Of a stretch of DNA of 64,000 nt, positions 16,343-25,123 are shown piece by piece. The DNA is taken from contig NZ_JABMCZ010000002.1 of the NCBI RefSeq assembly GCF_013186535.1, positions 930,001 through 994,000 of the forward strand. Direction: 5' to 3'. Numbering within the stretch: position 1 is the stretch's first letter; each line of letters starts with the position of its first letter. The position numbers and the translations under genes were made by a program. Origin of the DNA: Nocardia terpenica (GTDB lineage Bacteria > Actinomycetota > Actinomycetes > Mycobacteriales > Mycobacteriaceae). The notes below the pieces were generated by a model, which saw only the letters and a program-made list of their open reading frames with translations, was not told the DNA's origin and did not search any database.

Positions 16343-17422
16343 TCACGCGGGGGTCGCGTAGCGGTTGACGGGGCGCGGCAGGCCGAGCCGGTCGCGCAGG
16401 GTGGGGGCCAGGTGGGGCAGTGCGGCGGTGAAGGCCGCCACGGCGAGCGGGCGCAGCACCACGCCGTCACCGGCGCAGTCGGAGCGCACCGCGGCGAGTT
16501 GTTCGCGCAGCGACTGCGGAGTTCCGATGTGGCGCAGCGTCTTCGGTGGCGGAGTCGCGGTCCAGGCGTCGAGTTGGGCGAGGTCGTCGGCGGCGGCCTG
16601 CGCGGTCGCGGCGAGGTGCACCTCGAGGTCGAGCAGCACCCGCACCAGGCGCGGATCGCGCCCGGCCGCCGCGACCGCGGCCCGGATCTCGCCGCGGACC
16701 TGCGCGGCGGTGGTGAGGTCGGGCGCGGACACGCGGATCAGGTCGGCGCGATGCACCGCGACCCGGGTGCTGTGTGGATCGTCGGCGCGGACCGCGACCA
16801 GCGGCTGCCCCTGCGGCGGGCGGGGTGTGATGGATGGGCCCTTCACCGAGAAGTGCTCGCCGTGAAAGTCGATGTAGTGCAGCTTGTCCCGGTCGAGGAA
16901 GCGTCCGGTCGCCAGGTCCCGGATCTCGGCGTCGTCCTCCCAGCTGTCCCACAGCCGGGTGACGACCTCGATCGCGTCGTCCGCCTCCCGCCACAGCGAG
17001 GCATCGTCCTGTTCGTCCTTGCGCCCGAACAGTTTCGCCTGGCTGCGCGACACCGTGACCTCCCAGCCCGCCCGGCCGTGGGTCGCGAAGTCCAGGCTCG
17101 CGATGGCCTTGGACACGTGAAACGGCTCGGTATGGGTGACCGGCGCCTGCGGGACGAGCCCGATCCGGCGGGTGGCCGCCGCCGCGCGGGCCGCGATGCC
17201 GACGGCCTCCAGCCGCCCCTGCGCGCCCTGCTCCTGCAGCGCGAACGAGTCGGGCAGGAAGACGAGGTCGACGCCCGCGTCCTCCGCGGCGGTGACGGCG
17301 TCGAGCCAGTAGGCCGCGCCGAACAGCTCCTCGGCGCGCGAGTCCGCGCGCCGCCAGGAGGCGGGATGTATTCCGGTGCCGGGCAGTTCGACGCCCAGCA
17401 GCAGGGTTCGCGGTTGGGTCAT
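16343..17422 (-). CDS. LLM-class flavin-dependent oxidoreductase
   Basis: A 359-residue luciferase-fold monooxygenase. The N-terminal barrel contains AEDAGVDLVFLPDSFALQ and SLDFATHGRAGWEVTVSRSQ; the mobile insertion region includes DRDKLHYIDFHGEHFSVKGP, typical of NtaA-related proteins. Conserved elements near the end are shorter than in the neighbouring NtaA homologue (PQSLREQLAAVRSDCAGDGVVLRPL). It would depend on an FMN reductase. It abuts the ABC ATPase gene with no spacer and precedes the NtaA-type gene. Substrate unknown. Confidence 0.83.
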   Translation of the reverse strand: MTQPRTLLLGVELPGTGIHPASWRRADSRAEELFGAAYWLDAVTAAEDAGVDLVFLPDSFALQEQGAQGRLEAVGIAARAAAATRRIGLVPQAPVTHTEPFHVSKAIASLDFATHGRAGWEVTVSRSQAKLFGRKDEQDDASLWREADDAIEVVTRLWDSWEDDAEIRDLATGRFLDRDKLHYIDFHGEHFSVKGPSITPRPPQGQPLVAVRADDPHSTRVAVHRADLIRVSAPDLTTAAQVRGEIRAAVAAAGRDPRLVRVLLDLEVHLAATAQAAADDLAQLDAWTATPPPKTLRHIGTPQSLREQLAAVRSDCAGDGVVLRPLAVAAFTAALPHLAPTLRDRLGLPRPVNRYATPA

Positions 17423-19228
17423 TCAGGCCGTCCTTTCGATGGGCGCGGGCCGCGCGGTCAGGGTCCGGGCCGTGCCCGGGATGGCCGACAGCAGTTCGCG
17501 GGTGTACTCGTGCCGTGGGGAATCGAAAAGCTCTGCGGTCGGGGCGGTTTCGACGATCCGACCGGCTCGCATGACCGCCACCCGGTCGGCGATGCGGCGC
17601 ACCACTGCCAGGTCGTGGGTGATGAACAGGTAGGCCGGTCCCAGCTCGGCCCGCAGCCGTTCCAGTAGGTCCAGGATCTGCGCCTGCACCGAGACGTCCA
17701 GGGCGGACACCGGTTCGTCGAGCACCACCAGCTCCGGCCGCGGCGCCAGCGCCCGCGCAATGGCGACCCGCTGCCGCTGCCCACCGGACAACTCGCCCGG
17801 CCGCCGCTCGCCGTAACCCACCGGCAGCGCCACCTGATCGAGCAACTCGGCAACCCGCTCCCGACGCGCCGCCCGATCCCCGACCCCGAAGGCCCGCAAC
17901 GGTTCCGCGATAATCTCCCCCACCCGCAGCCTGGGATTCAATGAGGCATAAGGATTCTGATACACAACCTGAATCCGCCGCCGCACCTCCCGCAGCCGAG
18001 CCCCGCGCAGCCCACCCAACTCCTGCCCGTCGAAGGTGACGCTGCCCGAGTCGGCCCGCTCCAGCCGAGCCAGAATGCGCGCCGTGGTCGTCTTACCGGA
18101 CCCGGATTCGCCTACTACACCGAGGGTTTCGCCACGATCGATATGCAGCGAGACACCATCGACAGCAGTCAACGCGGTCCGCCCGCCGACCCGAAACGCC
18201 TTACGCAGCCCCTGCGCAGAAACCAGCGGGCGCACACCCTCACTCGGCCCAGCCGCGCCTTCGCCCCCTGCCCCCGGCGCACCCACACCCCCAGGACCCA
18301 GCACGCTCGCACCCCTTGATCCCGGCGTGCTCGCATCCCCTGATCCCGGCGTGCTTTTGGCCGGGATCTCGCTGGTGGACTCCGGCTGGAAGCACGCCGG
18401 AATGACAGTGGGCGACGGGTGGATTGGAGTATCCAGGCCGGGAGCCGAGGCCAGTAACTGGCGGGTGTAGTCGTGGCGGGGAGTGGTGAGAACCTCTGCG
18501 GTAGTGCCAATTTCGACAATTCGGCCGCCGTGCATCACGATGATCCGGTCCGCTCGGTCGGCCGCCACGCCCAGGTCGTGGGTGATGAGTAGGACCGCCG
18601 TGCCGGATGCGGCTGTGCGGGTGGCCAAATGGTCGAGGATGTGGCGTTGGACGGTGACGTCCAGGGCGCTGGTCGGCTCGTCGGCGATGATCAGTTGGGG
18701 GCCGCAGGCCAGGGCGATGCCGATGAGTGCCCGTTGGCGCTGGCCGCCGGACAGATCCTGGGGGTACTGCCGGGCCCGCAGCTCGGGGCGGTCCAGGCCC
18801 GCGGCGGTGAGGATCTCGACGGCTCGGGCCGCGGCGGTCCGGCGGGTGGCGCGGCCGTGGATCCGCAGCGCCTCGGCCACCTGATCGCCGATGCGCAGCA
18901 CCGGATTCAGCGCGGTGCCCGGGTCCTGCGGCACGAGACCGATACGCGCGCCGCGGATTCGGCGCAGCACCCGCTGCGGGGCGTCGTCGATGCGCTCGCC
19001 GTCGAAGACGATCCGGCCGCCGGTGCGCTCCGCGCCGGTGCGCAGCCCGATCACCGCGTGCGCGAGAGTCGATTTGCCGGAACCGGATTCGCCGACCAGC
19101 GCGACGGTTTCCCCCCGCGAGATCGTCAGCGACACCCCGTCGACGGCCACCGTCGGCCCACCCGCCCCCGGGTATCGCACCCGCAGCTCCTCGACCCGCA
19201 GCAGGGGCTCCGGCAACCGTTCGATCAT
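17423..19228 (-). CDS. Peptide-type ABC transporter, fused double ATPase
   Basis: A 601-residue tandem ATPase combining DppD- and DppF-like halves. Domain 1 (~10-260) has Walker A GESGSGKS, signature LSGGQRQRALIG and Walker B LIIADEPTSALD. Domain 2 (~335-595) has GESGSGKTT, LSGGQRQRVAIA and LVVLDEPVSALD. Such ATPases power import of peptides, nickel or, in sulfur loci, glutathione-like thiols. The ~75-residue linker is low complexity, with 8-residue Gly/Ala/Pro repeats, and is encoded by a dispersed palindrome plus 24-bp array. The ATG at 19228 overlaps the permease stop (ATGA). No substrate-binding protein is encoded nearby. Confidence 0.92.
   Translation of the reverse strand: MIERLPEPLLRVEELRVRYPGAGGPTVAVDGVSLTISRGETVALVGESGSGKSTLAHAVIGLRTGAERTGGRIVFDGERIDDAPQRVLRRIRGARIGLVPQDPGTALNPVLRIGDQVAEALRIHGRATRRTAAARAVEILTAAGLDRPELRARQYPQDLSGGQRQRALIGIALACGPQLIIADEPTSALDVTVQRHILDHLATRTAASGTAVLLITHDLGVAADRADRIIVMHGGRIVEIGTTAEVLTTPRHDYTRQLLASAPGLDTPIHPSPTVIPACFQPESTSEIPAKSTPGSGDASTPGSRGASVLGPGGVGAPGAGGEGAAGPSEGVRPLVSAQGLRKAFRVGGRTALTAVDGVSLHIDRGETLGVVGESGSGKTTTARILARLERADSGSVTFDGQELGGLRGARLREVRRRIQVVYQNPYASLNPRLRVGEIIAEPLRAFGVGDRAARRERVAELLDQVALPVGYGERRPGELSGGQRQRVAIARALAPRPELVVLDEPVSALDVSVQAQILDLLERLRAELGPAYLFITHDLAVVRRIADRVAVMRAGRIVETAPTAELFDSPRHEYTRELLSAIPGTARTLTARPAPIERTA
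18294..18401. repeat. Palindrome pair B with 24-bp array, inside ABC ATPase gene
   Basis: 18342-18368 is the palindrome GATCCCGGC / loop GTGCTTTTG / GCCGGGATC. 18381-18101 short form: 18381-18386 TCCGGC and 18396-18401 GCCGGA flank loop TGGAAGCAC as an inverted, weaker second copy. To the left, two 24-bp units (18294-18317 and 18318-18341) repeat the left half plus CTCGCACCCC-type spacer. The 24-bp period keeps the frame, so the host gene gains 8-residue repeats instead of being broken. Confidence 0.8.
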
Positions 19229-20103
19229 CGGACACCGTCCCGGGCGAGGGCGCGGCCGAGCCGCTGCGCGGACAGGACCACGGCCACGATCACCAGGCCG
19301 GGCAGCGTGGTCATCCACCAGGACGTGGCCAGGTAGTTGCGGCCCTCGGAGATCAGCGAACCCCATTCCGGCGTGGGCGGGACGGCGCCGTAGCCGAGGA
19401 AGCTCAGCGACGACACCGCCAGCACGGCCACCCCGAATTCGACCGCGGCCAGCGCGGCCACCGGGGCGTACGCGTTGCGCAGAATGTGCCGCAGCAGCAC
19501 GGCGGGCCAGCTGACGCCGGAGGCCAAGGCCGCCTCCACATACGGCGCCCGGCGCACCCGCAGCACCTCGGTGCGCATCACCCGCGCGAACCGGGCCACC
19601 AGCGCGAAGCCGACCGCGATCGCGACATTGCGGGTGCCGAATCCGAGCACCGTCACCAGCGCCAGCGAGACCAGCAGCTCCGGAATCGACAGCAGCACAT
19701 CGACAATGCGCATGACGGCGGCGTCGACAATGCCGCCGACCGCACCCGCGACCAGCCCGACGGCCGAGCCGACCACCAATCCGATCGCCACCGCGAATAC
19801 CGTTGCGGTAAGCGATAATCCGGCAGCGTGCACGACCCGGGTGTACAGGTCCCGGCCGAGATTGTCGGTGCCGAACCAGTGCGCCGCGTTCGGAGCGCGC
19901 AGCTTCTGCGCCGGTACGCCCGCCAGCGGGTCACGGCCCGCGAACAGCGTGGGCGCCACGGCCCAGCCGAGTACCAGCACCAGTATCAGGGCCGAGACCG
20001 CGACGAAGGCGTTGGCGCGCAATGCTTTGCGCACATCGGCCGGACGCGGAATCGAAATCCGACCCAGCGGCGGGCGCTCGACGACGGGTGAACTCGTCAC
20101 CAT
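19225..20103 (-). CDS. Peptide-type ABC transporter permease (DppC-like)
   Basis: A 292-residue inner-membrane permease of the DppC/OppC class. The N-terminal helix (FVAVSALILVLVLGWAVAPT) is followed by the periplasmic APNAAHWFGTDNLGRDLYTRVVHA signature, specific for DppC-like proteins. Five further helices carry the EAA-type loop that contacts the ATPase (EAALASGVSWPAVLLRHILRNA). It would pair with the DppB-like permease to form the channel. The 3' end overlaps the ATPase start by 4 bp. Confidence 0.93.
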   Translation of the reverse strand: MVTSSPVVERPPLGRISIPRPADVRKALRANAFVAVSALILVLVLGWAVAPTLFAGRDPLAGVPAQKLRAPNAAHWFGTDNLGRDLYTRVVHAAGLSLTATVFAVAIGLVVGSAVGLVAGAVGGIVDAAVMRIVDVLLSIPELLVSLALVTVLGFGTRNVAIAVGFALVARFARVMRTEVLRVRRAPYVEAALASGVSWPAVLLRHILRNAYAPVAALAAVEFGVAVLAVSSLSFLGYGAVPPTPEWGSLISEGRNYLATSWWMTTLPGLVIVAVVLSAQRLGRALARDGVR

Positions 20104-20142
20104 CCACGCTCCTTTCCCGCGCCGCCGGAAATCGCTACGAGC

Positions 20143-21102
20143 TCACGCACGGGCTCGCCCTCCGATCCGAATACTTTGTGCCACTCGGGGATCGAGCATC
20201 GGATGCACCAGATCGACGACGAGATTCACCACCACGAACACCAGTGCCGTGCACACCACGATCCCCTGCACCACCGGAATGTCCTGATTCAGCACGGCGG
20301 TTTGGGTCAATCGCCCCAAACCCGCCCGGGAGAACACGGTTTCGACCACCACCGACCCGGCGAGCACGGTCCCGACCCACACCCCGGCCACGGTCAGGGC
20401 CGGGGCCAGCGCCGGGCGCAGCACATGCCGCGCCTGCACCCACCAGCGCGAAGCGCCCTTGGCGTAGGCGACCTCCACGAACGGCTGCCGCCAGGTCTGC
20501 GCCAGGCTGCTGTACAGCACCTGCGCGATCACCGCGCCCACCGGAATCGCGAGCGTCACCGCGGGCAGCACGACGCCCTTGAATCCGGTCCCGCCGAAGG
20601 CCGGTACCAGCCGCAGCCGGAACGAGAACAGTTGCAGCAACAGCAGTCCCACCCAAAATGTCGGCGCGGACGCCCCGATCGGCGGCAGCGCGGTCAAAAG
20701 CCCACGCAGCCACCGCCGTTCGGTATAGGCGGCGGCCACCGCGAGCGCCCCGCCGAACACCACCGCCAACGCGAGCGCGAACGACGCCAGCGCCAACGTC
20801 GACGGCAACGCCGCCCCGATAGCCTCCGTCACCGACTGCCCGGTACCGATCGACCGCCCGAGATCACCACGCACCGCATGCCCGAGCGCCGTCCAATACT
20901 GCTCCCACACCGGCCGATCCAGCCCATACCGCGCCCGCATCTCAGCAATAGCCCCAGGATCGACCGGCGTCCCCGGCATAGCCCCCGCCGCCACCGACAC
21001 CGGATCCCCAGGCAACAAAAACAACACCGCAAACGACCCACTGAACGCCGCCCACAACACAACCACCGCCTGCCCCACCCGAACCACCACATACCGCCCC
21101 AT
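20143..21102 (-). CDS. Peptide-type ABC transporter permease (DppB-like)
   Basis: A 319-residue DppB-type permease. Hallmarks are the first helix (VGQAVVVLWAAFSGSFAVLF), the LLPGDPVSVAAG motif with RYGLDRPVWEQYW, GDLGRSIGTGQSV, and the coupling loop EVAYAKGASRWWVQARHVLRPA. The frame is open for another ~630 bp upstream, but that stretch is tandem-repeat DNA giving Gly/Val/Arg repeats, so I start at the ATG at 21102, where the DppB N-terminus begins; a GTG nine bases upstream is an alternative. A 39-bp gap precedes the DppC gene. Confidence 0.92.
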   Translation of the reverse strand: MGRYVVVRVGQAVVVLWAAFSGSFAVLFLLPGDPVSVAAGAMPGTPVDPGAIAEMRARYGLDRPVWEQYWTALGHAVRGDLGRSIGTGQSVTEAIGAALPSTLALASFALALAVVFGGALAVAAAYTERRWLRGLLTALPPIGASAPTFWVGLLLLQLFSFRLRLVPAFGGTGFKGVVLPAVTLAIPVGAVIAQVLYSSLAQTWRQPFVEVAYAKGASRWWVQARHVLRPALAPALTVAGVWVGTVLAGSVVVETVFSRAGLGRLTQTAVLNQDIPVVQGIVVCTALVFVVVNLVVDLVHPMLDPRVAQSIRIGGRARA

Positions 21103-21139
21103 CAAACTCACCACACCCCACCCCCCTTCGCCCCCCACG

Positions 21140-21692
21140 TACCCACCACGCCCCTCCTCCCACAACCCGACACGCCCACCACACCCCGCACCCCACGACC
21201 CGACATCCCCACCACACCCCGCATCCCGAGCCCCGACACGCCCATCACCACCCGCTCCCCCTGATCCAGCATCCTCACCACGGCCCATGCCCCTCGACCC
21301 GGCACGCCCACCAAACCTCGCACCCCGCGACCCGACACACCCACCGCACCCGGCGCCCTTCGATCCGATATGCCCACCACACCCCGCACCCCGCGACCCG
21401 GCACGCCCATCACGCCTCGCACCCCACGACCCGACACACCCACCGCACCCCGCGCCCTTCGATCCGACATGCCCACCACACCCCACACCCCGCACCCCAC
21501 GACCCGGCACGCCCACCACGGCCCGCTTCTCCTGATCCGACATCCTCACCACAGCCCCTACCCCTCGACCCGACATGCCCACCACGCCTCGCACTCCTCG
21601 ATCTGGCACGCCCACCACACCCCGCATCCCGCGACCCGACATCCCCATCACGACTCGCATCCTTTGATCCCGGCATGCTTTTGGCCGGGATC
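21140..21692. repeat. ~33-bp tandem array with terminal palindrome C
   Basis: About 15 diverged units of 32-34 bp fill most of the gap between the DppB gene and the upstream monooxygenase. Each unit starts with a variant of CGACCCGGCACGCCCACCA or TGATCCGACATGCC and continues with C-rich ACCCCGCACCCC. The right edge is palindrome C: GATCCCGGC (21666-21674), loop ATGCTTTTG, GCCGGGATC (21684-21692). The unit start resembles the palindrome's left arm and loop start. One strand is strongly C-rich. No gene is supported here; long open frames in it are repeat artefacts. Confidence 0.85.
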
Positions 21693-21731
21693 CACACCGC
21701 CGCAGTCGATTCAGAGGTGGACGGCAGTGCA

Positions 21732-22835
21732 TCATCGGCCGTCCTCATCCGCCAGGACGGCACTGCCTCCGGCCGCACCGTTCACGAATCGCTGGGCGCC
21801 CAGGGCTCGGCTCGGTACCTGTTGGCGCAGTGTTGGGGCTACCTCGGACTGGAACAGTTCCAGGCTTTCTCGGTGTTGTTTGTCGGTGAGGCCGTCGCCG
21901 TCTGCGCTCAGGTGGATTACATCGTGGGCGAATCGGGCGTGGTAGCGGGAGAGTTTGTCCAGTACCTGCTGTGGGCTGCCGATCAGGGCGGAGCTGCGTT
22001 CTACGAAGTCTTCGATCGAGTGGAATACGGTCGGGACGCCGTGCTTTCGGGCCACCGATTGGCGCGCCTCGAAGATCGGTCGATACGTGCGGACCGCGTC
22101 TTGGGCGTCTCGGGTCACATAGAAGCCCGCGGTGCCCGCGCCGACCAGGGCGTCGGCCGGGTCGTGGCCGTGGGCGGCCCAACGCTCTCGATAGTGGTCC
22201 ACGAGTTCGGCGTAGGGCTCGATCGGATATGTGACGTTGGCCGAGAACAGCGGATCGCCCTGGCGCGCTGCGAATTCCACCGATTCCCTGCTGGTGGCGC
22301 TGCCATGCCAGATGCGTAGTCGCGCCTGCAGCGGCCGCGGCAGCGCCTTCGCGTCGGTCAGCGGTGGCCGGAAGCGGCCGCTCCAGGTGACCGACTCGCG
22401 CTCCCACAGCAGCCGGAACAGTTCGTAGCCTTCGCGATTGCGCTCCCACTGGTCCTCGGCGGTGACGTGGAACAGCTTTGCCTGGGCCGCGCCGTTGCCC
22501 TTGCCGATGATCAGCTCCAGCCGCCCGCCGGACAGGTTGTCCAGCGTCGAATAGTCCTCGAAGGCGCGCACCGGGTCGAGCAGGCTCAGCGTGGTGACCC
22601 CGGTGAACAGCGCGATGCGGGAGGTGACCGCGGCAATGTGCGCGAGCACCACCGGCGGCGCGGCGGAGATGAACGGATCCTCGTGCCGCTCACCGACGGC
22701 GAAACCGTCGTAGCCGAGTTCCTCGGCCAGCCTGGCGGATTCGACCACGCGTCGCAGGCGCTGCGCCGGTGTCTCGCTCGCCCCGGTGACCGGATCGGGC
22801 TGATGGGTGATCAGGGTCAGCAGCAGGAACTTCAC
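21732..22835 (-). CDS. LLM-class flavin-dependent oxidoreductase
   Basis: A 367-residue luciferase-like monooxygenase. The N-terminal barrel has KFLLLTLITHQPDP, AEELGYDGFAVGERHEDPFISAAPPVVLAHIAAVTSRI and YSTLDNLSGGRLELIIGKGNGA, typical of the FMNH2-dependent LLM family. The GTG at 22835 overlaps the GNAT stop codon (GTGA), so translation is coupled. The C-terminal ~25 residues (GAQRFVNGAAGGSAVLADEDGR) look like an extension. It belongs to the same minus-strand gene series as the peptide-type ABC genes but is separated from them by array C. Confidence 0.87.
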   Translation of the reverse strand: MKFLLLTLITHQPDPVTGASETPAQRLRRVVESARLAEELGYDGFAVGERHEDPFISAAPPVVLAHIAAVTSRIALFTGVTTLSLLDPVRAFEDYSTLDNLSGGRLELIIGKGNGAAQAKLFHVTAEDQWERNREGYELFRLLWERESVTWSGRFRPPLTDAKALPRPLQARLRIWHGSATSRESVEFAARQGDPLFSANVTYPIEPYAELVDHYRERWAAHGHDPADALVGAGTAGFYVTRDAQDAVRTYRPIFEARQSVARKHGVPTVFHSIEDFVERSSALIGSPQQVLDKLSRYHARFAHDVIHLSADGDGLTDKQHRESLELFQSEVAPTLRQQVPSRALGAQRFVNGAAGGSAVLADEDGR

Positions 22836-23350
22836 GCGACGGACACCCTCTCCGGCAGGTACTTCTCGAACGGATGCAGCCGGTTGCCGTCCTTGAACAC
22901 ATTGCGTTCCAGCGCCGTATATCCCGCGGCGCGGTAGAGCCCGACCGCCTCCGGCTGCCGGGGCCCGGTGGTCAGATAGATGCGCCGGTAGCCGCGACGC
23001 CCGATCTCGGCCTCCAACTGCTCCAGGACGAACCGGCCCAGCCCGCGCCGCCGGTGCTCGCGCGCGGTCCAGATCCGTTTCAGCTCCGCGGTTTCGGCGT
23101 CGAGTCGGCGAAAGGCGCCGCCCGCCACCGGTTCTCCCGCCTCGACCACCACCAGCAGCGCGCCGTCGGGCGGGGCGAATTCGGCGGCCGGATAGCCCAG
23201 CAGTTCCCGGTGCTGTTCCCCGGCCGATCCGCCGTAGCGGGAGCTGTACTCGATGGCCAACTCGGCCAGCAGCGGTGCGGCGAGCGGGTCGTCCTGCGCG
23301 ACCTGATGTACGGTGCGCGCCGGCGCGAATCCGCGCGGTCGTCCAGTCAT
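22832..23350 (-). CDS. GNAT-family N-acetyltransferase
   Basis: A 172-residue GNAT protein. The acetyl-CoA pyrophosphate loop is visible as REHRRRGLGRFVLEQLE, followed by YRRIYLTTGPRQPEAVGLYRAAGY, the beta5-alpha4 region of the fold. It transfers an acetyl group to an amine. The acceptor is unknown; GNATs in sulfur-assimilation loci sometimes act on amino-acid or thiol intermediates, which would fit here, but this is inference. It starts 48 bp after the ABC ATPase gene and overlaps the next monooxygenase by 4 bp. Confidence 0.87.
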   Translation of the reverse strand: MTGRPRGFAPARTVHQVAQDDPLAAPLLAELAIEYSSRYGGSAGEQHRELLGYPAAEFAPPDGALLVVVEAGEPVAGGAFRRLDAETAELKRIWTAREHRRRGLGRFVLEQLEAEIGRRGYRRIYLTTGPRQPEAVGLYRAAGYTALERNVFKDGNRLHPFEKYLPERVSVA

Positions 23351-23398
23351 TGGAATCCTTTTCCACCGGGAGCGCGACGAATCGACCCCCCGGTCGGC

Positions 23399-24163
23399 TC
23401 AGAGAACGTGGGAGAGGAAGGCCCGGGTGCGCGGGTGCGACGGATCGTCGAGCACCTGTGCGGGCGGACCCTGTTCGACGATGCGGCCCTCGTCCATGAG
23501 CACCACCGTGTCGGCCACCTCGCGGGCGAATCCGATCTCGTGCGTGACGATGACCAGCGTGGCTCCCTCGCGGGCGAGCGCGCGGATCACGTCCAGCACC
23601 TCGCCCACCAGCTCCGGATCCAGTGCCGAGGTGGGCTCGTCGAACAGCACCACCCCGGGCCGCAGCGCCAACGCCCGCGCGATCGCCACCCGCTGCTGCT
23701 GCCCGCCGGACAATCGGCGCGGATACTGATTCGCCTTGTCGGCCAGGCCGACTCGCTCCAGCAGCCGCACCGCCTCGGCCTCGACCTCCGCGCGCGGGCG
23801 GCCCTGCGCCGACACCGGCGCCAGCGCAACATTTTCCAGTACCGTCAGGTGCGGGAACAGATGAAAGTTCTGGAATACGAACCCGATTCGGGATCGCTGC
23901 CGCAGGATCTCGCGCTCGCTCAGCTCGTGCAGCTTCGCGCCGCGGCGGCGATAGCCGACGAGTTCGCCACCCACCCGCACCGTTCCGGCGTCGACCTTCT
24001 CCAGGTGATTGATGGTCCGCAGCAGGGTGGACTTGCCCGATCCGGACGGGCCCAGGATCACCGTCACCTCGCCCGGCCGCACCGCCAGGTCGATGCCGCG
24101 CAACACCTCGTGCGATCCGAAATGCTTACGCACCCCGCGTAATTCGACCGCATACTCACTCAT
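23399..24163 (-). CDS. Polar amino-acid ABC transporter ATPase
   Basis: A 254-residue GlnQ/TcyC-type ATPase: Walker A GPSGSGKS, Q-loop VFQNFHLFPHLTVLEN, signature RLSGGQQQRVAIARAL and Walker B VLFDEPTSALDPE, with the H-switch THEIGFAREVAD. This class energises uptake of polar amino acids, including cystine and methionine-related compounds. The ATG at 24163 overlaps the permease stop (ATGA). The SAM riboswitch ahead of the permease makes methionine, cystine or another sulfur amino acid the most likely substrate. No binding-protein gene lies in the operon. Confidence 0.93.
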   Translation of the reverse strand: MSEYAVELRGVRKHFGSHEVLRGIDLAVRPGEVTVILGPSGSGKSTLLRTINHLEKVDAGTVRVGGELVGYRRRGAKLHELSEREILRQRSRIGFVFQNFHLFPHLTVLENVALAPVSAQGRPRAEVEAEAVRLLERVGLADKANQYPRRLSGGQQQRVAIARALALRPGVVLFDEPTSALDPELVGEVLDVIRALAREGATLVIVTHEIGFAREVADTVVLMDEGRIVEQGPPAQVLDDPSHPRTRAFLSHVL

Positions 24164-25110
24164 CCGCGCTCCCCCGTGATCTCGGCGATCTTGCCCCGCA
24201 CCCGCTGCAGCGGCGTCGGCGGCAGCTCCCGGGAGCCGCCCTTGGCGAAGTGCCGTTCGATGTAGTACTGGGCGACGGTCAGCACCGAGGTCAGCACGAT
24301 GTACCAGACCGTCGCCACCATCAGCAGCGGCACCACCCGGCCGTTGCGGCCGAAGATCACCTGCACCTGGTAGAACAGCTCGGCGATGGCCATCACCGAC
24401 ACGATGGAGGTGCCCTTGAACAGGCTGATCACCTCGTTGGCGGCATTGGGCAGGATGCCCCGCATCGCCTGCGGCGCCACGATGGTGAAGAACTGCCGCC
24501 GCCACGGCAGCCCCAGCGACTTGGCCGCCTCCAGCTGCCCCGGATCCACCGAGATGATCCCGGCCCGGATGATCTCGGCCGAATACGCCGCCTGATGCAG
24601 CGCCAGACCGATGACCGCGGCGGTGAACCCGCTGATCACCCCGTTCACGTCGAAGGTGAGAAAGGCGGGGCCGAACGGGATTCCGAGCGACAGCCGCTTG
24701 TACAGGTAGGCGATATTGAACCAGAACAGCAGCTGCACGATCAGCGGAATCGACCGGAAGGCCCACACGTAGGCCCACGAGATCACTTGCAGCACCGGAA
24801 TTTTCGACAATCGCGCGACGGCGAGCCAGATGCCGAGCAGGAACCCGAACAGCGTGCCCCAGAAGGTCAGCTCCACCGTGATCTTCAGTGCCGACAGCAC
24901 CGAGGCGGCGGTGAAGTAGCGGGCGAACGTCGGCCAGTCCCAGCCCGGATTGGTGACCAGTCCGTGGACGAACTGGCCCACCAGCACCAGCGCGATCGCC
25001 GCGGCGAGCCAGCGCCAGGGGTGCCAGGTTCGGGCGACGGGCAGCGCATCGTCGTCGGCCGCCGACGCCGCGGGGGTATCGGCGGGCTCGACTGCGGCCA
25101 GAGTACTCAT
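24160..25110 (-). CDS. Polar amino-acid ABC transporter permease
   Basis: A 316-residue HisM/TcyB-type permease. A poorly conserved cytoplasmic N-terminus is followed by about six helices and the coupling loop EAAKSLGLPWRRQFFTIVAPQAMR. The segment VWAFRSIPLIVQLLFWFNIAYL is the typical RGTPLLVQL-like region. I start at the ATG at 25110; an in-frame ATG at 25128 lies inside the 3' strand of the riboswitch P1 helix, and the GGAGGA at the end of that helix is positioned for 25110. The C-terminal tail beyond the last helix (FAKGGSRELPPTPLQRVRGKIAEI) is usual for actinobacterial homologues. Confidence 0.92.
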   Translation of the reverse strand: MSTLAAVEPADTPAASAADDDALPVARTWHPWRWLAAAIALVLVGQFVHGLVTNPGWDWPTFARYFTAASVLSALKITVELTFWGTLFGFLLGIWLAVARLSKIPVLQVISWAYVWAFRSIPLIVQLLFWFNIAYLYKRLSLGIPFGPAFLTFDVNGVISGFTAAVIGLALHQAAYSAEIIRAGIISVDPGQLEAAKSLGLPWRRQFFTIVAPQAMRGILPNAANEVISLFKGTSIVSVMAIAELFYQVQVIFGRNGRVVPLLMVATVWYIVLTSVLTVAQYYIERHFAKGGSRELPPTPLQRVRGKIAEITGERG

Positions 25111-25123
25111 GGAATTGCGATCC

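Noticed and set aside
21103..21735. N-terminal ~210-residue extension of the DppB-like permease
   Set aside because: The extension consists of GVRGVVGMSGRG-type repeats encoded by the 33-bp array. DppB homologues begin at the residue I chose, so the extension is repeat DNA that happens to be open.
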